In this document: one piece after another, positions 37,715-48,290 of the stretch
How positions within the stretch are numbered: the first letter of the stretch is position 1
Layout: every line of letters starts with the position of its first letter
Assembly: GCA_020061355.1 (NCBI GenBank)
Contig: JAGUYK010000024.1
Coordinates: forward strand, 1 to 62,366
Direction of reading: 5' to 3'
Origin: Ignavibacteriales bacterium
GTDB taxonomy: Bacteria; Bacteroidota; Ignavibacteria; Ignavibacteriales; Melioribacteraceae
DNA: 62,366 nt
Position numbers and translations under genes: made by a program
The notes under the pieces: model-generated
The model's input: only the letters and a program-made list of their open reading frames with translations
Databases searched by the model: none
What the model was told of the DNA's origin: nothing

Positions 37715-38041
37715 ATGAACTTAAATATGCAGGGTATGCTTAAACAGGTTCAGAAAATGCAGGCTGATATGGCAAAAGTGCAGGCTGAATTGGAAAACAA
37801 GACGGTTACTGAAGAAAGCGGCGGAGGTATGGTCAAAGTTGTCTGCAACGGGAAAAAGGAAATAGTATCGATAAATATAGATGAGGAAATTGCAAAGAGC
37901 GGCGATAAAGAGATGATGGAAGATCTGATTGTTGCTGCCGTAAATAAAGCACTTCAGGCTGCAGGTAAATTAGCCGAAGAAGAGATGGCAAGTGTAACTA
38001 AGGGAATGCTCCCTCCCGGCCTTAACATCCCGGGGTTTTAA
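37715..38041 (+). CDS. YbaB/EbfC nucleoid-associated protein
   Basis: 108 residues starting 8 bases after AGGAGG. It opens with MQGMLKQVQKMQADMAKVQ, the helical dimer arm, then GGGMVKVVCNGKKEIVSI and the C-terminal MLPPGLNIPGF typical of the family. It binds DNA as a dimer. The recR gene follows one base later, the usual pairing. Confidence 0.93.
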   Translation: MNLNMQGMLKQVQKMQADMAKVQAELENKTVTEESGGGMVKVVCNGKKEIVSINIDEEIAKSGDKEMMEDLIVAAVNKALQAAGKLAEEEMASVTKGMLPPGLNIPGF

Positions 38042-38042
38042 T

Positions 38043-38639
38043 TTGTTAATAGCAGAACCGCTTCAAAAAGCTATCGATGAACTAAGCAAGCTTCCTTCGA
38101 TCGGGAAAAAAACCGCTCAAAGACTCGCTCTACATCTTCTCAAAAGCGATTTAAGTAATGTTGAGGCCTTAGTTCAATCACTAACAGAACTGAAATCAAA
38201 AATCCGGTTTTGCAGCTCATGCTTTAATCTTTCAGTCGATGAGAAATGTGATATCTGTAATAGTACCAAACGTGATCGTTCAATTCTTTGTGTTGTAGAA
38301 GAAGCAAGTGATATTATAGCTATTGAAAGAACTAATGAATTTAACGGTCTTTATCATGTCTTAGGCGGCGTCCTAAACCCCCTTGCTAATGTCGGTGTTG
38401 ACTCGCTGCATATTAAGGAACTGATTACGCGGATAGATGAGAAGGAGATTAAAGAAGTGATCCTCGCTCTCAACCCCGATGCCGAAGGCGATGCAACCTC
38501 TCTTTACTTAATAAAATTATTGAAAGAGTATCCTCTTAAGATCTCCAGGATTGCCAGGGGACTCCCGATAGGCGGGGACCTGGAATTTGCTGACGCCGCA
38601 ACAATCGGTCGTGCTTTTATCGGTAGAATTTCCCTCTAA
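38043..38639 (+). CDS. recR: Recombination protein RecR
   Basis: 198 residues from a TTG one base after the ybaB stop. It has the N-terminal helix-hairpin-helix (LPSIGKKTAQRLALHLL), a CSSC/CDIC zinc finger near 57-72, and a Toprim domain (LCVVEEASDIIAIERT, then LNPDAEGDATSLYL). It acts with RecO/RecF in gap repair. Confidence 0.95.
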   Translation: MLIAEPLQKAIDELSKLPSIGKKTAQRLALHLLKSDLSNVEALVQSLTELKSKIRFCSSCFNLSVDEKCDICNSTKRDRSILCVVEEASDIIAIERTNEFNGLYHVLGGVLNPLANVGVDSLHIKELITRIDEKEIKEVILALNPDAEGDATSLYLIKLLKEYPLKISRIARGLPIGGDLEFADAATIGRAFIGRISL

Positions 38640-38657
38640 AGGTTAGTTAATATTAAA

Positions 38658-39389
38658 ATGGAAAAAGATTGGTTTAAAGATTGGTTTGCCTCCGAAGAGT
38701 ATAATTCCGTCTATAACCACCGTGACGAAGACGATGCTAAAAAGCTGATAGACCTTATCTTGTCTCATATCACTTTGAATAATAATTCACTTCTTCTTGA
38801 TGCTGCCTGCGGCAGGGGACGTCACTTAAATTATCTCGCGTCACTAAAATTAAATGTGATCGGGTTTGATTTAAGTATGCAGTTTTTATTTCAAGTTAAG
38901 CAAAAAAGTCTTAAGGTCAACCCGGCAATTTTTAGGGCAGATATAAGAGAAGTCTGCTTTAAGAAAAAATTCGACCTGGTACTTAACCTATTTACCAGCT
39001 TCGGATACTTTGAAACGGACGAGGAAAATTTCCGCTTTGTTAAGAAAACTTTTTCTTTCCTGAACGATAATGGTTATTACGTGCTCGATTACTTGAATAA
39101 AAGTTATCTGACTCAAAATCTTATCCCGTATTCTAAACGTTTAATCGGTGATATTGTGCTTGAAGAATTTCGTGAGATTAAAAATGATCGGGTGATCAAG
39201 AAAATTTTAATTGAAAGAGGCGGTAAGAAAAAAATATTTCATGAATCGGTCAAACTCTATTCAAAAGATTTTCTCCTTGAACAATTTATTTCTTTTGGTT
39301 ATAGTTATTTTAAGTTATTTGGTGATTATGAAGGACATCCTTACGATGAAATTAAATCAGAACGATTGATAATGATATTTCAAAAATGA
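38658..39389 (+). CDS. Class I SAM-dependent methyltransferase
   Basis: 243 residues. The SAM-binding loop LLDAACGRGRHLNYLA is near 48-63, followed by the acidic strand end VIGFDLS. The rest fits the Rossmann methyltransferase fold, with LVLNLFTSFGYFETDEENF near the acceptor side. The substrate is unknown. The next gene's ATG overlaps its stop by 4 bases. Confidence 0.85.
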   Translation: MEKDWFKDWFASEEYNSVYNHRDEDDAKKLIDLILSHITLNNNSLLLDAACGRGRHLNYLASLKLNVIGFDLSMQFLFQVKQKSLKVNPAIFRADIREVCFKKKFDLVLNLFTSFGYFETDEENFRFVKKTFSFLNDNGYYVLDYLNKSYLTQNLIPYSKRLIGDIVLEEFREIKNDRVIKKILIERGGKKKIFHESVKLYSKDFLLEQFISFGYSYFKLFGDYEGHPYDEIKSERLIMIFQK

Positions 39390-39964
39390 TAAAAAATATT
39401 TTATATATAACTTTTCTTTCTGCATTCCTGATTTCATGCGATCTATTGACTACCAGGGATCCCGAAGATCCCGATAAACTCGGATCGAGCAATATACCTG
39501 CAACATCTCCTCAGGTTCTTCTGCAGAATCTTAAATCCTCTATGGAGGAAAAAATCCTGGAGAATTACCTTGCCTGCCTTGTTGATTCGTCTTTCTTAAA
39601 GAAAAAATTTCAATTTGTACCGGCTACTGGCTCTGTTACGCAATACCCTGTGCTCAATATCTGGGACCTCTCCTCCGAGAGACAGTATTTTAATAACCTG
39701 AAATCCAATTTAAGTCAGGGAGCTAATATTTCTCTTCAATTTATTAATGCTGTAAATACTCCGCTTGGCGATAGTGCAATTTATTCACTCGATTATACAT
39801 TACAAATTACGTCGAATAATCTTACATTTGCCGGTCAGTATTCCGGCTCGGCTCTGTTGAAGATTTTTTTGGATTCCCGCAACCAATGGGTTATTGTTGA
39901 CTGGCAGGATATTAAAAAAGAAAATTTATTATGCTGGAGTGATCTGAAAGGGAGGACCTATTAA
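39386..39964 (+). CDS. Lipoprotein of unknown function
   Basis: 192 residues. The signal peptide ends in FLISC (lipobox Cys near 18), then a polar, proline-rich linker (TTRDPEDPDKLGSSN). The mature domain has alternating beta strands and ends with NQWVIVDWQDIKKEN, the phrasing of small NTF2-like or DUF4878-like folds, not firmly recognised. It overlaps the methyltransferase gene and is followed directly by a second lipoprotein with a similar ending (KWKIVRWTDESN), so they may be distant paralogues working together. Confidence 0.65.
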   Translation: MIKNILYITFLSAFLISCDLLTTRDPEDPDKLGSSNIPATSPQVLLQNLKSSMEEKILENYLACLVDSSFLKKKFQFVPATGSVTQYPVLNIWDLSSERQYFNNLKSNLSQGANISLQFINAVNTPLGDSAIYSLDYTLQITSNNLTFAGQYSGSALLKIFLDSRNQWVIVDWQDIKKENLLCWSDLKGRTY

Positions 39965-40457
39965 AAAAGTATTGCTCTTCTGTTTTCTTGCTTTTATTGT
40001 AAACAGTTGTGTTAATCCTTTTGCTCCTGAGATTGATGAAAACCTCGGATTTGAGGGGGGACTAATTAGCGACCAGAAATCGGTGGATGGTATTTTTAAA
40101 AATTTTCAGTATGCTTATACTTTCAAAGATACCTTAATCTATAGCGGGATCCTGGACCGGGACTTTCTCTTCACCTTTAGGGATTATAACCTGGGAGTCG
40201 ATGTAACATGGGGCAGAGATGAAGAAATGAAAGTTACATACGGTCTTTTTCAAAATACACAACGCCTGGATCTGATCTGGAATAATATTATCTCAATGAC
40301 AGGAGACTCGAGTGTAATTGTTAGGAGTTTTAACTTAACAATAACATTCAATCCTACGGATATCATCTATGTCGACGGGAGGGTTAACCTTGAGTTGAAA
40401 AAAAATAATCAGGATAAATGGAAAATCGTTCGCTGGACGGACGAATCTAATTTCTAA
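39960..40457 (+). CDS. Lipoprotein of unknown function with a probable ATT start
   Basis: 165 residues if translation starts at ATT 39960. That start gives a textbook signal peptide (two lysines, then VLLFCFLAFIVNSC) and has GGGAGG 4 bases upstream; the TTG at 39972 would lose the basic N-terminus and sit 16 bases from the RBS. Mature domain: FAPEIDENLGFEGG linker, then a mixed alpha/beta domain ending KWKIVRWTDESN, as in the preceding lipoprotein. The start overlaps the previous stop codon. Function unknown. Confidence 0.6.
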   Translation: MKKVLLFCFLAFIVNSCVNPFAPEIDENLGFEGGLISDQKSVDGIFKNFQYAYTFKDTLIYSGILDRDFLFTFRDYNLGVDVTWGRDEEMKVTYGLFQNTQRLDLIWNNIISMTGDSSVIVRSFNLTITFNPTDIIYVDGRVNLELKKNNQDKWKIVRWTDESNF

Positions 40458-40497
40458 TTTATAATTCATAATTTATCATTTACAATTTATAACTCAT

Positions 40498-41382
40498 ATG
40501 CTACTTTTCTACCTTAAAGAGACATTGAAAATCTTCAGGCGATCTTCAATTGCAACGATCGTTACAATTACGATTACTACAATTGCTATTTTCTTAAGCT
40601 CTCTTTCGGTATTTCTTATTTTTATGTCGCGTGATTTTTCAGAACGTGTAAAGGAAAATATCGAAGTAAGTCTCTATTTATCTGAAACTTTGAGCAATAG
40701 TGAGATTGAAAAAATTAAGGATGAGATCACCGCAAAGAAATTTATTCTCTCATCTCAGTTCGTCTCTAAAGATTTAGCAGCTAAAGAATTTGTAAGGGAG
40801 ACGGGTGAAGATTTCCGTGCTGTTCTAAATGATAATCCGCTTCCAAATTCAATAGTTGTAAAATTTAAGCCGGATATTATCACCGAGAAAAATTTCGACT
40901 CGTTCGTAAGTGAACTTAAAAGTATTAAAGGTATATCCGACGTCGTTTATGATTTTACTGTCGTAATCCGTATCTTAAAAATTTTCCGTTCGATTGAATT
41001 ATTTGTTTATGCTGCATCTGTTTTGCTCCTTCTTCTCTCAATCTATTTAGTCTATAGTAATAACCGCCTCCAGTATGAAAGCAACAAAAACCTATATAGT
41101 ACTATGAAATTTGTAGGGGCAAAAATCTCTGCCATTAAAATTCCTATAATACTTTATAGTCTCTTAATCGGTCTTATTTCTTCTGTCATCTGCTTTTTTA
41201 TAAATTATATGATATTGCATTTATTGACAGCAATTAATATTAATCTTAAATTCTCATTCGATTTTGGAGGGATTCATATAATAACATTTGTTATCGGTTT
41301 TTCTTTGGGTCTCTTGGGCAGTTATTTTGCATCGATGAAAGTATCTCTTAAAATCTCTGAAAATGATTTAAATCTTAGGTAG
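40498..41382 (+). CDS. ftsX: FtsX-like cell-division ABC permease
   Basis: 294 residues. The N-terminal cytoplasmic stretch and first helix (about 18-45) are followed by a periplasmic domain (about 50-160, with NIEVSLYLSETLSNSEIEKI), then three helices near 165-190, 215-240 and 260-282. The topology and size match FtsX, which with FtsE controls peptidoglycan hydrolases at the septum. ftsE is not adjacent. A 40-base AT-rich degenerate repeat (AATTTATAA words) precedes the start. Confidence 0.85.
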   Translation: MLLFYLKETLKIFRRSSIATIVTITITTIAIFLSSLSVFLIFMSRDFSERVKENIEVSLYLSETLSNSEIEKIKDEITAKKFILSSQFVSKDLAAKEFVRETGEDFRAVLNDNPLPNSIVVKFKPDIITEKNFDSFVSELKSIKGISDVVYDFTVVIRILKIFRSIELFVYAASVLLLLLSIYLVYSNNRLQYESNKNLYSTMKFVGAKISAIKIPIILYSLLIGLISSVICFFINYMILHLLTAININLKFSFDFGGIHIITFVIGFSLGLLGSYFASMKVSLKISENDLNLR

Positions 41383-41385
41383 AAG

Positions 41386-41910
41386 ATGAAAAAATATCTG
41401 ATCTATTTCTTCTTTGTATTTTACTTTATCTCGGGTCTAGCTTATAGTCAAATAAGTGATTATGAGTTAGGATCGAAACTAAGCCGTACACAATACCAGC
41501 AGACGGGATTTTATGACCTTTCCGATCCCGAGGCAATAAATATTAAAGTTGCTGTATGGGGTTTTGTCCGTTACCCGGGGAAATATATGGTCCCTTCATA
41601 TACTACGCTTCTTGACCTCTTATCCTATGCAGGCGGCCCGAGTAATGATACTCACTTAGATGATATTAGGCTATATAGAAATAAGGAGGATGGCTCGCAG
41701 GAGATGATCATTTATGATTTTAATGATATACTCTGGGATTCAAATCTCGATTCAAAAAATAGAAATGTACCTACTATAGAAGCTGGAGACATTTTAGTAG
41801 TTCCCGGCTCGCCAAGGTATTATTCGCGTGACTTGGTTTCTATGTGGGCTACAATCTTAAGTGCCCTTGTATCAATTACAATTTTAGTATTAAATCTTGT
41901 GAAGAATTAA
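41386..41910 (+). CDS. SLBB-domain exopolysaccharide protein, minimal form
   Basis: 174 residues. A signal peptide (1-20) is followed by one SLBB domain (about 50-140: VAVWGFVRYPGKYMVPSYTT, then LLDLLSYAGGPS) and a C-terminal membrane helix (about 150-172). Typical Wza-type exporters are 350 or more residues with a poly-export domain before SLBB; that domain is missing. It sits directly before the Wzc-like kinase gene (9-base gap), so it probably serves the same polysaccharide export complex. Confidence 0.8.
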   Translation: MKKYLIYFFFVFYFISGLAYSQISDYELGSKLSRTQYQQTGFYDLSDPEAINIKVAVWGFVRYPGKYMVPSYTTLLDLLSYAGGPSNDTHLDDIRLYRNKEDGSQEMIIYDFNDILWDSNLDSKNRNVPTIEAGDILVVPGSPRYYSRDLVSMWATILSALVSITILVLNLVKN

Positions 41911-41919
41911 GGCGATAAC

Positions 41920-44145
41920 ATGAACAACAATCATGAACCCGAAATAAATACTCTGAAAGATTATTTAAGTCTTATCCGGTTAAATCTTGTACCGATAGTG
42001 ATTATCAGTATTACTGGACTCTTAATTGCCATCATCTATGCCTTTAACGCTCCTGATATCTATAAATCTACTACTGTCTTAAAAATCGCAAAACCTTCCG
42101 GAAGCGTCCTCTCCGGATCTTTGATGCCTGAATTCCAGGATTTTGGCAGCGACCGCTTTATCGCAAACGAAATAGAAATTCTTAAAAGTTATAAACTTCG
42201 CGAACGGGTAGCTAAAGCTTTAGTTGATTCATTCAGTCTAAGCAATGACAGGATTAGCTACTCTCTGATAATTGATAAAAGTGAAAATCAAAGGAATCCA
42301 TCCAAACTCAGAAACATTGAAGGCATTATAAGCGTAATCGGCGGCAGTGTGTCGATCGATCAGAAGAGGGGATTGGATATTGTCGAAATCTCGATCGAGT
42401 CTCAATCTCCAAAAGAAGCTGCATTGATTGCCAATATTTATGCAACAGCTTACCGTGAATTAAACCTTGCTATCAATCGTGTGCAGCTGACTGCAATTAA
42501 AGAGTTTCTTGCCAAACAGCGTGAAGAAAAATTAGCCGAACTCTCCAATGTAGAGGAAACACTCCTTGCCTACCAGGAGCAGAAAGGAATTGTGCAGCTA
42601 CCGGAACAGGCAAGAACTCTTATTGCCCAGGTCTCGGATTTCGAAGCTAAGATGAATGCTACAAAGATCGATATGACTATCACAGAAAAAATGTTGAATG
42701 AATACAAGAGTGAACTGAATAAACAGGATCCCGAAATAAAAGATTATATCGAAAGCTTTGCTACCGAGCCTTATATTAGAAACCTTCAGACTCAGATTGC
42801 TGATCTCAAAACCCAGAAAGATAGGGCGATGTCTACAAGTGCAAATCAACAGAGAAAAAATGAACTGCTTAAAGACTACGACCTGAAAATTGAAGAGCTT
42901 AAGAACAAACTTAATAGCCAGTTATCTGTTTACAGAGCCGGAATTTTAGCATCTAGCCCTGCTGAGATAAAAGACCTAACGCGTAAAGTATTGGAAGAAG
43001 AAATAAAATATCAGTCCCTTCAGGCTTCTTACCGGAAATTAAGCGAGATAGTTGCCGAATATGATAAGCGGCTTAATCGACTTCCGACAAGTACAATCGA
43101 TTTAGCCCGGCTTCAAAGAGAACAATCGGCTTATGAGAAGTTATTTACCCAGGTTGAACAGCGATACCAGGAAGCTATTATCAACGAGCAGTCGGTTCCG
43201 GGTAATGTGCTTGTTGTAGATGAAGGTTTAATTCCACGTTCACCTGCTAAACCAAACCGTCTTCTTATTGTTATCGTAGGTTTAGTCTTAGGAGTTGGTA
43301 TGGGTGTCGGTTTTGCATTTGTAAGAAATCATTTCGATAATACTATCAAAACACCAGAAGATATTTCAAGTAGGAATATCAACATCCTGGCATGGATTCC
43401 GCAGATTGAAGGGATCGATGCTAATAATACGGAGTTTGAATTTATTGTTGCTAAAAAACCCGATGCTTCTGCAAGTGAGGCTTACCGTGCACTTAGGACG
43501 CGTATTAAATTCTCCAAGATCGATAAGGAATCATTAAAAGTTATCCTGATTACATCGCCTACTGCTCAGGAAGGTAAAACTACCACTACGGTTAACTTAG
43601 CCGGTAGCCTGGCTCAGGCAAACTTCAAAACACTTATACTTGATGCCGATTTAAGAAAACCGAGAGTTCACTCCGTATTTAATCATAAAAGATTCCCCGG
43701 ATTTACTGATTACTTCTTCGGACAAACTTCTTTTGAAGAGATTATACGCAAGACTACTCTTAACAATCTCTATTATGTTAGTGCCGGAACAATTCCGCCT
43801 AATCCCTCTGAAATTTTAGGATCGAACCAGATGGAGAGCTTTATCGAGAAACTTAAGAACAATTTCGATTATGTAATAATTGACTCACCCCCTTTAATTG
43901 CTGTAACAGATTCAGAAATATTAGCTCAAATTGTAGATGGTACTATTTTAGTCGTTTCGGCTAATCAAACTGAAATGGAATTGTTGGAGAAATCGGTTGA
44001 GATTCTAAAACGCGATAAAAGTTCTTTCCTGGGTGTGCTTCTAAATAATTTTAGCTACAGAGCAGGTTATAGTTCCTATTATAAATATTATTACTATTAT
44101 TCACATCCAACCAATGGTTCTAAAAAGAGCCGAGTAAAAGCATAA
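41920..44145 (+). CDS. Wzc-type polysaccharide co-polymerase with C-terminal tyrosine autokinase
   Basis: 741 residues. An N-terminal Wzz domain between two helices (about 25-50 and 445-465) contains a long coiled coil (190-360) and the GNVR-like region. The BY-kinase domain has Walker A TAQEGKTTTT (about 548-557), Walker A' LILDADLRKPR (about 571-581) and Walker B YVIIDSPPL (about 652-660). The C-terminus holds a tyrosine cluster (YSSYYKYYYYYS), the autophosphorylation tail. It controls chain length and export of capsule or exopolysaccharide at the inner membrane. Confidence 0.92.
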   Translation: MNNNHEPEINTLKDYLSLIRLNLVPIVIISITGLLIAIIYAFNAPDIYKSTTVLKIAKPSGSVLSGSLMPEFQDFGSDRFIANEIEILKSYKLRERVAKALVDSFSLSNDRISYSLIIDKSENQRNPSKLRNIEGIISVIGGSVSIDQKRGLDIVEISIESQSPKEAALIANIYATAYRELNLAINRVQLTAIKEFLAKQREEKLAELSNVEETLLAYQEQKGIVQLPEQARTLIAQVSDFEAKMNATKIDMTITEKMLNEYKSELNKQDPEIKDYIESFATEPYIRNLQTQIADLKTQKDRAMSTSANQQRKNELLKDYDLKIEELKNKLNSQLSVYRAGILASSPAEIKDLTRKVLEEEIKYQSLQASYRKLSEIVAEYDKRLNRLPTSTIDLARLQREQSAYEKLFTQVEQRYQEAIINEQSVPGNVLVVDEGLIPRSPAKPNRLLIVIVGLVLGVGMGVGFAFVRNHFDNTIKTPEDISSRNINILAWIPQIEGIDANNTEFEFIVAKKPDASASEAYRALRTRIKFSKIDKESLKVILITSPTAQEGKTTTTVNLAGSLAQANFKTLILDADLRKPRVHSVFNHKRFPGFTDYFFGQTSFEEIIRKTTLNNLYYVSAGTIPPNPSEILGSNQMESFIEKLKNNFDYVIIDSPPLIAVTDSEILAQIVDGTILVVSANQTEMELLEKSVEILKRDKSSFLGVLLNNFSYRAGYSSYYKYYYYYSHPTNGSKKSRVKA

Positions 44146-44148
44146 AAA

Positions 44149-45090
44149 ATGAATAAGAAAGTTGCCGTTGTTACCGGGGGTGCAGGATTCTTAGGATCTC
44201 ATCTTTGCGATCGTCTCTTATCCGAAAATATTAAAGTTATCTGCCTGGACAACTTGCTAACCGGGCGTCTTGAGAATATTGAACACCTCTTTGGTAACGA
44301 GAACTTTCAATTCATTAAACTTGACGTTACTAATTTTATTCATGTTCCCTCCCGTGTCGATTACGTTCTTCATTTTGCTTCTCCTGCAAGCCCGATCGAT
44401 TATCTTAAACTACCGATTCAGACTCTTAAAGTCGGATCCTTAGGGACTCATAAGGCATTAGGTCTTGCTAAAGAAAAAGAGGCGAAGTTTCTGCTTGCTT
44501 CCACCTCGGAGGTTTACGGCGATCCGCTGATTCATCCGCAAAGGGAAGACTATTGGGGAAATGTTAATCCAGTCGGTCCGCGTGGCGTTTACGATGAAGC
44601 AAAACGATTTGCAGAAGCAATTACTATGGCTTATAACCGTTATCATAAATTAGATACAAGGATTGCCCGTATTTTTAATACTTACGGACCCCGCATGCGC
44701 CTGGATGACGGAAGAGCTCTTCCAACATTTTTTTCTCAGGCATTGAAAGGAGAAGATATCACCGTCTATGGCGACGGCAAACAGACAAGGAGTTTCTGCT
44801 ATGTAAGTGATTTGATCGATGGAATTTTTAAGCTACTTATGTCGGATGAAACTTCACCGGTTAATATCGGTAATCCCGAGGAGATTACAATAGAGGATTT
44901 TGCAAAAGAAGTTGTTCGTATAACAAAATCTAAAAGCAAAATTGTTTATCAGGATCTTCCCGTTGACGACCCTAAAATTCGTCAGCCCGATATCTCGAAA
45001 GCTAAAGCTGTTCTGAATTGGGCACCGGAAATTTCCAGAGCTGAAGGCTTCCGGAAAACACTCAACTATTTTGCAAAAATGATAGCCTGA
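44149..45090 (+). CDS. UDP-glucuronate decarboxylase-type NAD-dependent epimerase
   Basis: 313 residues of the extended SDR family. The NAD loop is [10 protein letters not shown] (10-19), and the active-site Tyr148 and Lys152 are in VYDEAKR. The [15 protein letters not shown] context, FNTYGPRM and [14 protein letters not shown] are those of UXS (UDP-xylose synthase) enzymes. It would convert UDP-glucuronate to UDP-xylose for the neighbouring polysaccharide system. It starts 3 bases after the Wzc-type gene. Confidence 0.88.
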   Translation: MNKKVAVVTGGAGFLGSHLCDRLLSENIKVICLDNLLTGRLENIEHLFGNENFQFIKLDVTNFIHVPSRVDYVLHFASPASPIDYLKLPIQTLKVGSLGTHKALGLAKEKEAKFLLASTSEVYGDPLIHPQREDYWGNVNPVGPRGVYDEAKRFAEAITMAYNRYHKLDTRIARIFNTYGPRMRLDDGRALPTFFSQALKGEDITVYGDGKQTRSFCYVSDLIDGIFKLLMSDETSPVNIGNPEEITIEDFAKEVVRITKSKSKIVYQDLPVDDPKIRQPDISKAKAVLNWAPEISRAEGFRKTLNYFAKMIA

Positions 45091-45245
45091 ATTTTAAAGT
45101 TCCGCTTCGTAATAATTACGTTTAGTGATTTACAGTTGTTATTTTTTACTTAGTTTTTTAGTTTGAAAGGGGAATATTAGGCAGGAGGGACTTGTATTTT
45201 ATTTCAGCTATCCTTTTCTTAAAAAATAATTAAAAGGAGAAATAG
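45091..45245. other. Short intergenic region before the beta-barrel gene
   Basis: 155 AT-rich bases with no gene. The RBS AAAAGGAG lies 6 bases before the ATG at 45246. Confidence 0.4.
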
Positions 45246-45836
45246 ATGAGAAAATTATTATTTACAATAATTATAATAATCTTTGTTCTCTCCAATTACG
45301 CTTCGGCTCAGGATAATTGGAAATTATCTGCAGGTGTTAAATATCCGCGTTTTTACAGTATCAACACAGATCCATCTAACACTAATTACGGCGCATTTCT
45401 TTCCTTCCAGAATAACATTAATAAGAGTTTCGTCGGGCGTATCTCTCTTGAATATTCCCACATGGAGAATAACTGGTTCAGCCCTGTTAGCTTTGATCAG
45501 ACTACAAAGGTAGATCTTCTCCAATCGAATTTTGATCTCCTCTTCTATATAATTCCGGGCTCATCCATTTCTCCTTATGCTTATTCCGGATTAGGATTTT
45601 TCTATTCTAGACTTGATAATCAGGCAACTGCAGCCCTTGATAACAACGGCTTTAATATTAAAATTAATTCTGGTGTAGGGATTGAATGGTGCATCTCGCA
45701 AAATATTAAGATCTTAAGCGAGTATGGATTCTACATTACATCGGATTCCAAGACGGATGGTGCAATAGGGGCAGGCGAGGCAGGTGGCAACGATTCATAT
45801 CTCGCTTTTAAGCTTGGTCTTATCTTCTCTCTTTAA
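45246..45836 (+). CDS. Outer-membrane beta-barrel protein
   Basis: 196 residues. A signal peptide ends at ASAQ (about 22). The mature part has about eight amphipathic strands (for example NKSFVGRISLEYSHMENNWF, ISPYAYSGLGFFYSRLD and the final YLAFKLGLIFSL), the design of OmpA/OmpW-like 8-strand barrels. No ligand motif was recognised. It has its own RBS (AAAAGGAG) and is followed by a strong bidirectional terminator. Confidence 0.7.
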   Translation: MRKLLFTIIIIIFVLSNYASAQDNWKLSAGVKYPRFYSINTDPSNTNYGAFLSFQNNINKSFVGRISLEYSHMENNWFSPVSFDQTTKVDLLQSNFDLLFYIIPGSSISPYAYSGLGFFYSRLDNQATAALDNNGFNIKINSGVGIEWCISQNIKILSEYGFYITSDSKTDGAIGAGEAGGNDSYLAFKLGLIFSL

Positions 45837-45865
45837 TTTTTTATTCTCCACAATGTTTTAAGTAT

Positions 45866-45900
45866 AAAAAAAGTCCCGCCTTTTTAGCGGGACTTTTTTT
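45866..45900. terminator. Bidirectional terminator between the beta-barrel gene and groEL
   Basis: A 14-bp perfect stem (45866-45879 with 45887-45900) with GTCCCGC core and A/T tails on both sides. It serves the plus-strand beta-barrel gene and the convergent groEL. Confidence 0.92.
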
Positions 45901-45945
45901 GAATCACTAAACTAAGAACAAAGAACTAAGAACTAATCAACTCTC
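45901..45945 (-). repeat. Heptamer repeat patch (AACYAAG)n
   Basis: Three near-exact units of the 7-base word AACWAAG occur between the terminator and the groEL stop, the same vocabulary as in 48.2 kb and 57-62 kb. Confidence 0.6.
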
Positions 45946-47589
<1,644 letters not shown>

Positions 47590-47658
47590 TTATTTTATCA
47601 AACTTATTTACTTATTAAAACTTTTCATACTCCCTGCGTCCGAAGGAGTAGGTGACTC

Positions 47659-47955
47659 TTACTTTATAATACCGTAAATGTCGCTTTCACGCATAATTAA
47701 ATATTCGTCCCCTTCAATTTTTACTTCTGTTCCGGAGTATTTTCCGTATAAAACAATGTCGCCAACTTTAAGTGAAAGAGCAATTACTTTTCCGTCGTCT
47801 GTTACTTTACCGCTGCCGACTGCAACGATAGTTCCTTCAACAGGTTTTTCTTTTGCAGTGTCGGGAAGAATAATTCCACCTTTGGTGGTCTCTTCTGCTT
47901 CCTTTGGTTTTACGATTACTCGATCCTGAAGCGGTTGGATTTTAAATTGAGCCAT
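47659..47955 (-). CDS. groS: Co-chaperonin GroES
   Basis: 98 residues, standard size, with [17 protein letters not shown] at the N-terminus, the mobile loop [17 protein letters not shown] and the C-terminal [19 protein letters not shown] lies 5 bases before the start codon. It is first in the groES-groEL operon, 29 bases from the CIRCE operator. Confidence 0.96.
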   Translation of the reverse strand: MAQFKIQPLQDRVIVKPKEAEETTKGGIILPDTAKEKPVEGTIVAVGSGKVTDDGKVIALSLKVGDIVLYGKYSGTEVKIEGDEYLIMRESDIYGIIK

Positions 47956-47983
47956 TTTTACCTCCTAATATGATTTATTTTGA

Positions 47984-48010
47984 TTAGCACTCTTAAAAGT
48001 CGAGTGCTAA
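47984..48010. promoter_or_regulatory. CIRCE operator (HrcA-binding site)
   Basis: TTAGCACTC, nine bases, GAGTGCTAA: an exact match to the CIRCE consensus, 29 bases upstream of the groES ATG. HrcA binds here to repress groESL until heat or misfolding stress. hrcA itself is not in the window. Confidence 0.97.
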
Positions 48011-48169
48011 TATAACATTCCGATTCAATTTTGTCAATATCCCGTTAATCTTAGGAAATTGTTGGTTTTTAAGAAAGGGGTCTAAATCATAGTTATAAAG
48101 TCTTTTTTAAGGATGGCTCTGCTTTTAGAATTTAAGTAGATTCAAAAATGGGATTTATATTAATTACTT

Positions 48170-48290
48170 ATTGTATACAAAATATCAATTCATCATCAAA
48201 CCAAGAACCAAGAACTAAGAACCAAGAACTCATCTTCTTCTTAGCCATCTGTCTTCCGTCCTCTGTTTACCGATCACAGACCACCGATTA
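48170..48290 (-). repeat. Heptamer repeat patch and related words before purB
   Basis: Units AACCAAG, AACTAAG and AACCAAG run in tandem at about 48198-48230, followed by words such as CTTCCGTCCTCTG and CCGATTACTC that also recur at 60.0 kb. The patch reaches the purB stop codon. The remaining bases from 48011 to 48170 show no gene. Confidence 0.7.
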
